This document shows, piece after piece, positions 56,349 to 64,000 of a stretch of 64,000 nucleotides of DNA. The notes beneath the pieces are model-generated. The model did no database searches and had not been told where the DNA came from. It worked only from the letters and a program-made list of their open reading frames with translations. The first letter of the stretch is position 1, and the number at the start of each line of letters is the position of its first letter. The stretch is from Podocnemis expansa (lineage: Eukaryota > Chordata > Testudines > Podocnemididae), in NCBI GenBank assembly GCA_007922195.1, contig ML681992.1, positions 39,724,831-39,788,830 on the forward strand, in the 5' to 3' direction. Made by a program: the position numbers and the translations under genes.

Positions 56349-56851
56349 GGCTATGTCCACATGTAGCTTTTAAATCAAAATAACAGTCATTGTTTCGATT
56401 TAAAAGTTGTCATGTCTGAACGCCGTTTCATTATTTTGAAATGACGAGCCCCATCATTTCAAAATAACAAATCTTATTTTGAAATAGTAAAACCTAGGCT
56501 GAAATTGAAATAGCTGTTATTTCGAAATGGTTGTTTTGAAATAACACCACTCAGATGTGTTATTTCAAAATAACCATTATTTCGAATTAACACTTTTGCC
56601 CTTTTCCTTCCCAGGGTGCCTTCCTTTTTTATTGGGTGGAGGCATGGCCCAGGGAAGGGGCCATGTTGCCACACCTCCCGTGGTGCCCCTCTCCTGATTC
56701 GAAATAGCAAGTCCTGTGTCCAGACTTGCTATTTCGATTTGAGGTTTTTTCTTACTTTGATTTAAATTAATTCAAACTAACGATTTTATTTCGAATTAGC
56801 TTATTTTGAATTAGCTTATTTCAAAATAAGCATCTGTGTGTGGACATAGCC
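56349..56851. mobile_element. Harbinger-type MITE, TSD TGA
   Basis: 503 bases with a perfect 13-bp inverted repeat, GGCTATGTCCACA to TGTGGACATAGCC, flanked by TGA (56346-56348 and 56852-56854). The right half carries the reverse of the shared subterminal block (ccatgttgccacacctcccg). TTTCGAAA-type palindromes at both sides. Confidence 0.92.
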
Positions 56852-56910
56852 TGAACGTTTTCAAAGTGAAGTAAAGGGTATAGAGGACAGTGAGAGATTA
56901 AGGAGGGAAT

Positions 56911-57022
56911 AATCAATCAATCAATCACATCATAGGGCTGGAAGGGACCTCATGAGATCATCGAGTCCAACCCCCTGGGAATTGAACCCAGGACCTTCTG
57001 CATGTTAAGCAGAGGTGCTAAA
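56911..57022 (-). mobile_element. SINE: tRNA-like head fused to CR1 tail
   Basis: On the minus strand: ttagcacctctgcttaacat, then tcctgggttcaattcccag with a B-box-like GGTTCAATTCC, then ggggttggactcgatgatct and ggtcccttccagccc of CR1, ending in four gatt repeats. This head-tail layout is that of SINEs mobilised by CR1. The A box is not clear. Confidence 0.65.
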
Positions 57023-59639
57023 GTGGCCAGAAAATTTTAGGTATTAAATTACCCTAAAAAGTGCCAGTCAGGTGGTCCACTCTAAAGGAATTTCTAGGGA
57101 AACAACCTGCCTTCGTTTGAAAGGACACGGCTACAGACTTCCAATCAAGATAGGATATGCAAGTGTTGATACTCTGGATACAGTTAAAATGTCTATTTAA
57201 GAAGCAAGTGGTTACATACAATGGAAAAAGACAGACGGAATGACAACATGCTTTATATACAGCACAGTATCTTCACAAAGTAACGTTACTTATCTTAACT
57301 CTACTACTTAACACTAAATATACTTAACAATCTCACATCCAGCACGTGTTCCTGAGGTAGTTTCTGAATGGGTGGGGAAGTCAGATCTCGCATAGACCAC
57401 AGGAGTTGTTGATCCCTGAAGATTCAACAGTGGTCAGGGCTGGAGGGGGGGTTCTCCCCTGGCAAGCCACCAAAAGGAGCCTCCTGGAGTAGCTCCTTTC
57501 TGTGGTGTGTCTGGGGACTTACTGTGAGCAGTTTCTTTCTGTGGAGTGCTTGGGGACGCTCTCCCCAGGCATGCCGCTGAAAGGAACCAGATGGAGTGCC
57601 TTTCAGTGGCAGGAATGGCAATTTTGGTGTCACCACAAAGGGCACCACATGTCGTTTCAAATGGGAGCGCATGCCACTCTTGGCACATGTGCTGGGGCCT
57701 GCTGACCCCGACCTAGACATTGCCTGACTGGTGTTTGTTGGAAACAAACATCTAGAAAACATCAAACTGAATAAACACTTAAACTAGAGATCTCATAATA
57801 TGACATCACTGTGAACAAACTTTTTAGAAGGTAAATCTAGGGAGATCACGTGTAACCTAGGGCTTGATCCTATACTTTATAATGAAGGCAGGTTGTTGTG
57901 TCCACGTGGAATCCCACTGATGACAGCAGCAGTCCGTCCATGTTTTGTAAATTTCAGGTGCTGGGAATAAGGCAGCCATGGAACGTAGGCTGGGGAGCTG
58001 GCAGAGCTACCCAGGCTATGCCCTGACCATGTTTTGGCCAGGTCAGTTCCAAGACACGCTCCAACCTTGCCTGCCTGATTGCAGTGCAACTCACTCACAT
58101 TTGGAGGGGGTGGCTATAAGGACCCAGTGGGTCAAGCTGCTGGGATGGGGATGGGGGAACCAGAGGGTAGAAGAAGAGGATCAGGCAGGGGGCAAAGCAA
58201 ATCTACGGGCCTCACACTTTAAAAAGCACTATACAAACCCTGGTAGAGTGTCAGGCTGATAGTATTGCCAGGTCTCAGGATTTCATAATGCATCTCACAA
58301 TGTTGGGGGCTGGCTTTTAGGCCGCAACTCCTGAAGTCGCACTGCTATGAAACGCTCAGCTTTCCTTTCTTTTCGCATTTTTTAATGTGAGATTCTAGCT
58401 CTCATGTGATAGAAAAAAGCTGCAAAACTAACAACTCAAAATGAGTAGGCAATTAAAAGGAACCCAAAATTTACTATTTTAAAGCCAAACTCATGATTTT
58501 TTGGGGCCTGGCTTATAGTTTTTGAATACTTGGATTTGATGCTGCTGTTTTGCTGTGATTACAATACCAGCATATATGGAATTGCCTTTCAGAGTTTACA
58601 GTGTGTGTGTGTATGTGTAAGCTTGACAAAGGAATCGCAACAAAAATAAAACAAAGTTTTGTATAAGGAACTAAATTTATATGAAGAAACTGAATTTATT
58701 TTATTTAGAAAACACGTATAGACTAACATGGTGACTGCTTATAAGAATATTCAAGGTCATAATAAAACTAAAAGAAGTTAATTATTCACTACTTCAGAGG
58801 CTGGTAGGACAGGGATCAAATGCCTGAATGAAAGACTTATGAAATTTCTTAAGACTAAGAATGTTAGTACAGGCTGACAGAGTGGTAATTGAATTCTTAT
58901 TGCTACAGCAATTATATAATGGATTGCAACCTCAGACACTTGTACAATAAAACAAATGGTTAAAATGCTAATTAAAGTGTATTCAAAGAGAATATCTTGG
59001 GAAAACTCTAGAATGTAACTGCATGGAGTGCTGAAGGGTTAATTGGTCAACATGTGGAATAGTCAAATATGCTCATTAAAATGATAATGGAATAAATATG
59101 CACAATAAGGGTTTAGGAAATAGTGTGTGGCTTGGGTGAGTGACTACATGTGCCCGTGCAAGGAAATAAGGAGAAGGAACTGGCAGGTTCCTAAGAAGGG
59201 ACCTATGTGACTAACAACGCAACTCAAATAACACAGGGTGAACAGCAAACAGTACAAGCAGAGCGTTTGCAAACAAATCACAGAATGGAAATTAATCATC
59301 ATTAAGTTACTCAGCAAACAAGAATGGGTTAGCAGATGTTTCACACGCCAAAAGAGAGGCTATATTATTCATAAATAAAAGTTGTATATCACAGCAAATT
59401 AAAGCAGAGTTGACTCAGCAAATGCAAACTCTTATTCCTCAGAAATAAGCTTTGAAAATAGTGCAGCATTAATTAGTAAGGGTTATCTTGCTGTCTGTTA
59501 CCTATTATTACTTGTCTACTGGGTTGTCCTATTCTCACAATATTTTCAACATTTTCCTCGGACATCATGGCTAATTGATCACTTAATTTAATTTATGTAG
59601 GTTCTTTTATTTGTCTTTATGTGTGTAGCAAAGAGCTGT
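57023..59639. other. Intergenic, nothing firmly recognised
   Basis: 57424-57765 (minus) is a frame of 113 codons with short internal repeats (TPQKE, TPQKG) and no known domain. 58280-58520 looks repetitive but is unassigned. A (GT)n run lies at 58602-58618. Confidence 0.4.
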
Positions 59640-60830
59640 GGCCACCTTCAGAGCTTGGGCCAGAGGAAGGGCCTGAACACCCTCTCTGGTCAGACTGGGG
59701 AACTGCTCAGGCTGGCAGCTCAGTTGGTGTTGAGCTGCTGAAGGGGAAGGATGTGCCTGCCTGGAGGCACCAAGCCAGAGGAGGCCTGGCCCAGAACTGA
59801 CAGCTGACCCTGTCCTCCCAGGTTGGTCAGCTCTATAACCCACCCAGCTTCCCCGGGTGTAGTGACTAGGAGGGGAACGCTGAGTCTGCAGACTGGGAAG
59901 GGCGCTCTAAGGCCTGCTGGACCTGTAAGTGGCTGCTCTGTCCTGAGGCTGACCCAGAGCTAGGGAAAGCAGAGGATGCCAAGACCTACAGCCCCTGTGA
60001 CTTAGATGAGCTCCTGTTGGCTGAGGAGGAGCCGCCAGTGATGTATGGACCCCAGGACCTGGAGGAGTTGCCTCTTGCCAGTGAGCCGGAGGAATTCCTG
60101 GACCTGCTGCCCATGGACGTAGAGGGTTTCAGTGGGATCCCACAGGCTGTCTGCCCGGGGGAGATGAAGACATGCTATCCTTTGTGGAACCAGGTACCCA
60201 GGCCCCGGGGTGGGAGGAACAAGCCCAGCAAGAGCGGGGTGCCGTGTGACTGCTCATGCTAGCACTTTGCGGCAGGAGCCCTGCTGGCCCAGTGACTGAA
60301 CTCGCAGTCACTGTTAGGGCCCTGGGCTGGGACGCAATGGAGACGGGTGGGCCTGCATCCCCCTCCTCACCCTTTCCCTTAACTGACCACATGGAGTGAT
60401 TGACTGCCATGCCTGAGCTGTTACAAGGCGTCTGCAGTGTCCTCGCCCCTTTTGGGGCCATTGACTCTGTGCCTGCCTGCCCTGCCTGGGAGGTCCGGCG
60501 TATTGACTCTGCTTGCCTGCCCTGCCTAGGGGGCCAGGGCTATTGACTCTGGGCTAGCACCTGAAGTGTCACTCAAAGAGGAGTCTAGTGTGGAAGAGAT
60601 GAAGTACCCATTGCCTGGAGGAGGACTAGAGCAGACCAATTCCGCAGAAGGCCCAGCTGGATATGCCCTCCAAGCAGATTGGGTCCCCCGATGCCTACAT
60701 GTGGTAGAGAATGTGGGTAATGCCCCCCTGACCGAAGGGGGGGTGCTAATGAAACAGCACCCCATCAGAACACAGTGCAAAGGGACTGGGCTTGATGGAG
60801 CATAATCAATTCATGAAATGGTGGATGCAC
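59640..60830 (+). repeat. LTR/leader region of the Gmr1-like retrotransposon (inferred)
   Basis: GC-rich sequence directly before the gag remnant. It repeats ctattgactctg-type phrases (60468, 60500, 60540) and shares a segment at 60315-60365 with relics at 3911 and 36510. An acidic frame (ELPLASEPEEFLDLLPMDVE, 60017-60262) is present; its meaning is unknown. No second LTR lies in the window, so the LTR edges cannot be set. Confidence 0.45.
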
Positions 60831-61800
60831 CACCAACAGTAACAACAAGTGACACAGCTACAATGACAGCAGCAGCTGCTGCAGGCACTGGGGAGCAGCA
60901 GCAACAGATGATCTGCAAGCTGCGGGCCCAAAAGCAAGAGCTGCAGTGGCAAAACCTCTAGCAGCTGGAGACCATGCTGACTGGCTCAACCAACCCTACA
61001 GTAGGCATGACCCAAGCGGTTGGCCTGACCCTACTACCGCTCTGACTGACCAAACTGGGCTCCAAAGGTAGCCCTGAGGCCTTCTTGAAGAACTTTGAGG
61101 GGGTGGCATCAATCACTGGTTGGTCCCCAGATCACCCCCCTGGGTCCACCCCCCTGGCTCCATACCTGACAGGAGCCCCACAAGCAGCTTACTGGGCCCT
61201 GTCACATGACGCAGCCTGAAACTATGGGGCTGTGAAGGGGGTCATCCTCAATGCCCTGGATGTCACCCCTGAAACCTTTTGATGCCTGTTCTGGGGGAGA
61301 GCCTATCGCCAGGGAGTCCAGCCCTGGGCTTTAGCCCAAGATCTAAAAGACACCTGCTGCTGCTTTCTCCAGTCTCAGTGACACTCAAAAGAAGAGTTGA
61401 TTGACTTAATAGTGATGGAATTGTTCCTACATGTCTTGCCTAGTTGAGGTCAGACATGGGTCTTATGGCACCACCCCGCTAATTTGGGCGAGGCTATGAG
61501 CTGACTGGAGGACTTCCTGGCCAGAGAGAACCCCAGGGTTTCGGCCTTGCTCCCCACTGGGAAGCTGGGCCCCAAGCTCCCCAGGGTGCCCAGACTAGCC
61601 AGGCCTGAACCCCAGGCCATAGCTGGCCACAACTGCAGATGCCCAGGGTGACTCCAGAGGCCCTGGGACCAGAGCAGGAGGACTGGTCACGAGAAGCACA
61701 AAACCCAGACTGAGGGAGCCCTGGAGGAACCGGCCCATGCTTTAAGTGTGGACAGATGGGGTATTTGCAGCAGCAGTGCCGCTCTAGTGATTGTGCTTAT
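60820..61800 (+). pseudogene. Gmr1-like gag with SCAN-like domain, broken
   Basis: Structural protein of the retrotransposon particle. A Gln-rich N-terminal stretch (about 60840-60960) suggests a coiled coil. The region 61218-61530 resembles the SCAN domain (HSKEELIDLIVMELFLHVLP and a following Trp, then EAMS and LEDFLARE). At 61738-61779 is a zinc-knuckle-like CFKCGQMGYLQQQC in which the usual His is Tyr. At least six in-frame stops and a frame change occur. SCAN-like is inferred by eye from spacing and motif. Confidence 0.7.
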
Positions 61801-61839
61801 GGATTGGTGTATGCGGGGAAAGAGCGATCCCGGGGGCCG

Positions 61840-62120
61840 ACATCCATGAAAGTCACCATTCTTGTGGTGGTGGGGGAAGAGCTGCGGAAGCCCTGGTGGA
61901 CTCGGGGTGTAAATAGACACTGGAGGAGCAAGGACTGGTCCCTGAGGAGGGGGAGACCTTTGGCCAGGTGGACCTTCAGTGTATCCATTGGGACCCAAGG
62001 ACCCATCCAACCCTCCCAGTGGCCCTCACTGTGGGACCTGTCACCTGAACCATCCCCATCGGGCTGACCAAGTGCCTGCCCTATCCGATTATCCTAGACC
62101 AGGACTGGTTATACTTTGCA
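61840..62120 (+). pseudogene. Gypsy-type aspartic protease remnant
   Basis: The active-site motif ALVDSGC has its Asp at 61899-61901, preceded by the hydrophobic strand ILVVVGEEL in the adjoining frame. A TAG follows at 61914. Later YPIILDQDWL (about 62074-62110) matches the conserved end of gypsy proteases. Broken by stops. Confidence 0.65.
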
Positions 62121-62489
62121 GGAGTACTGCAGAGAGAGGGAGCAGCTGGCCCAAGAAGAGGACAGCATGTCTGCAATGGAACCCCGACCTTCCACCAGCT
62201 CCACGGTTGTTGCAAACCCGGGAGAACCAGACCTGGGAGACCCTAGTCCTGTGAGGGAACAAACCCAGCCTAAGGCCTGGCCAGGGATTTCTGCTGACAC
62301 TATACGGGAGACCCCATTCTCTGGCATGCATACGAACAGTTGGCAGCAATGGATGGGGCTGTGACAGACCCCCAATGGGGGAACCAGTGGCCAAGATTTG
62401 AATTGCACCAGGACAAATTGTACTGAGTGGAGAGAAATGCCTGAACTGGGGAGCTGCAGACCCAACTGGCTGTACCTTGGCCCCACCAC

Positions 62490-63525
62490 CAGTCTATCCT
62501 GCAGCTTGCCCATGATGTCCCTGTTGCAGGCCACTTGGGTGTGGATAAGACACTGGCCCAGGTCCTTGCCTAGTTCTACTGGCCTGGGGTGCACTGCGAG
62601 GTGCACGATTACTGCTTCTCCTGCCCAGATTGCCAGAAAGCAGCTACCACTGGGACACCAAATGCCCCCCTCGTGCCCTGCCTGTGTTTGGAACCCCCTT
62701 TGAGAGGGTGGCAGCAGACTTTGTTGGCCCTCTGGACCTCAGTGTTGGGGGCTATCACTTTCTGCCTGTACTGGTAGATTATGCAACACACTTCCCAGAG
62801 GCTATCCCACTGAAAACTGCCACTGCATGAACTGTTTCAGGAGAGCTGGTGAAGGTCTTCACCCGGGTAGGGCTGCCCTAAGAACTGATCACCGACTAGG
62901 GGCCAGCATTCACCTCCTGACTGTTCAGGGAGGTCTGTACCATTTTAGACATCCAAAAGCTGCAAATCTTGGTATACCACCCTCAGACAGATGGGCTAGT
63001 GGAACCATTTAACCAATCCTAAAGGGGATGTTGAGGAAATTCTCCCCGATCAAGCTGCGAAAGTGGGACTAGCTGATTACCCTCCCCCCCCTTTACTGAT
63101 GGCCTATCAGAAAGTCCCTCAAGCATCCACACAGTTCTCCCCATTTGAATTGCTCTATGGTCAACAGCCATAGGGGATCCTTGATCTAATGAGGGAAAAC
63201 TGGGAGGAGAACCCCTCTTCAACATCCAGGCTGTTATAATATGTGATGGCCCTATGGGATCAGCTTCAAACCACTGGAGCATTAATGCAAGAAAATTTGA
63301 GGAATGCCCAGACAGCCCAAGCCCAGAGTTATAACAGGGGAGCACAGAACTGTACCTTTGCACCTGGGAATCGGGTTCTGGTGTTACTCTCCTCCTCCAA
63401 ATCGAAGCTCCTAGCATGTTGGCAAGGCCCCTATGAAGTGATCTGCCAGACTGGACTGTCAACTTTGATACCAGGTAACCCAATCACCGGAAGAAGCAGC
63501 AGATCTACCACATCAACCTCCTGAA
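62490..63525 (+). pseudogene. Gypsy integrase, catalytic residues kept, many stops
   Basis: Would insert the element's cDNA into the genome. Zinc finger: His 62511, His 62532, then Cys 62622 and Cys 62631 (CPDC). Core: Asp 62717 in ERVAADFVGPLDLS, Asp 62894 in ELITD, Glu 63002 in GLVEPFNQSLKG, all in one frame with spacing D-58-D-35-E, the canonical DDE spacing. Stops fall at 62828 (TGA), 62879 (TAA), 62897 (TAG) and 62918 (TGA), among others. The C-terminal region (63243-63524) is open: GALMQENLRNAQ, PGNRVLVLLSSSKSKLL, CWQGPYEVI. It ends just before the reverse transcriptase. Confidence 0.85.
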
Positions 63526-63699
63526 ACCGTGGTGGGAATGGGAGGGCCTGATGATAACACCATATTCATCTGACCTGGAATTGTGGCCACAGATTCCTCT
63601 GGAGGACATGGGAGAGCCCCAACTCAGTCCACTACTCACTGAGACCCAGCACTCACAAGCTCACCATCAGGTGGCTGCTTTTGTGTGAATCTTCATAAC

Positions 63700-64000
63700 C
63701 ACTCCTAGAAGGACTTCACAGGTGTACCACCAGATACACACCACCCCAGGTAAGGTGGTCTGCACTGGGATGCAGTTGCTCCCTTGGAACCTGCAGGCTA
63801 TGGTAGAGCAAGAGGTCCAGGCCATGCTAGAGTTGGGAGTCATTGTACCTTCAACTAGTGAGTGGCGGAGTCCCATCATGCTGGTTGCAAAGCTGGACAT
63901 GTCGCAGCGGTTATGCATCGACTTTCGGTGGGTCAACACGAACTCCAAATTCAATGCCTAGTCCATGCCTCTGGTGGATGAGCTGCTGGAGCGACTGGGA
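63700..64000 (+). pseudogene. Gypsy reverse transcriptase, N-terminal start, cut by window edge
   Basis: EVQAMLELGVIVPSTSEWRS, PIMLVAKLD, RLCIDFRWVN and VDELLERLG are the fingers region of Ty3/gypsy reverse transcriptases. A TAG at 63959 breaks the frame (family members have a Tyr there). The catalytic YxDD block would lie to the right of the window. Confidence 0.88.

Larger units (their letters stand above)
60820..64000 (+). mobile_element. Gmr1-like Ty3/gypsy retrotransposon, decayed, runs off the window
   Basis: Domains in order: gag with Gln-rich N-terminus, SCAN-like region and a CCHC-type knuckle; aspartic protease (LVDSG); integrase with HHCC zinc finger and D-58-D-35-E core; integrase C-terminal region; then the start of reverse transcriptase, which continues past 64000. 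Integrase before reverse transcriptase is the reverse of ordinary Ty3/gypsy order and is known for the Gmr1 group. SCAN domains are thought to derive from such gags. Numerous stops and frameshifts show it is inactive. Confidence 0.85.

Noticed and set aside
56960..57022. Functional tRNA gene
   Set aside because: Only a tRNA-like arm with a B-box-like motif is present; no full cloverleaf and it is fused to a CR1 tail.
12091..59639. Exons of the neighbouring genes TRPC6 or CEP126
   Set aside because: These flank ANGPTL5 in mammals, but I found no ankyrin, ion-channel or centrosomal coding segments in any frame.

Overview
This is a 64 kb piece of a vertebrate nuclear genome, most likely a non-avian reptile and probably a turtle. 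The evidence for that is the dense load of CR1-type LINEs, a Penelope-like element, several hAT and PIF/Harbinger DNA transposons with TTCGAA-rich arms, and a retrotransposon of the Gmr1/SCAN-gag type. The organism is inferred from this repeat spectrum and was not tested. Introns, AATAAA signals, microsatellites and a 10-N assembly gap inside a CA repeat all fit a draft eukaryotic scaffold.

The only host gene I can support is the 3' part of ANGPTL5 (angiopoietin-like 5) on the + strand. It has five coding segments at 1-24, 1009-1109, 7798-7918, 8820-9005 and 10658-10977, joined by four GT-AG introns in matching phases. It encodes the end of the linker and the complete C-terminal fibrinogen-like domain. 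A 3' UTR of about 1.1 kb follows, with an AATAAA at 12066. The 5' exons (signal peptide, coiled coil) lie left of the window.

From about 12.1 kb to the right edge the window is intergenic and largely built of mobile DNA, much of it nested. 12.8-15.5 kb: an antisense CR1 and a hAT element carrying a large inverted repeat. 17.9-20.6 kb: a Penelope-like element with inverted tail copies, split by a sense CR1. 23.7-31.3 kb: an antisense LINE split by a 5 kb Harbinger element (transposase plus convergent MYB-like gene, both decayed), which is itself split by a hAT element. The same LINE is split further right by one LTR nested inside another in the opposite orientation. 31.9-39 kb: LTRs, a hAT relic and simple repeats. 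39.3-42.9 kb: a Harbinger MITE lying five bases from a second, truncated Harbinger element. 43.6-50.2 kb: a duplicated segment round a purine-rich tandem array, Harbinger MITEs and three hAT elements. 51.5-57 kb: an antisense CR1 tail, a MIR split by a MITE, a palindromic L2/MIR-like repeat, a MITE and a CR1-tailed SINE. About 59.6 kb to the end: a decayed Ty3/gypsy element in which the integrase lies upstream of the reverse transcriptase and the gag has a SCAN-like region, as known for the Gmr1 group.

I do not see a prokaryotic-style system, CRISPR array or operon. The most informative signals are the architecture of the Gmr1-like element, the family relations among the Harbinger copies (autonomous-type, truncated and MITE, with 3-bp target duplications), the nested insertions with readable empty sites, and the GC-rich hairpin cores in the otherwise AT-rich Harbinger derivatives.
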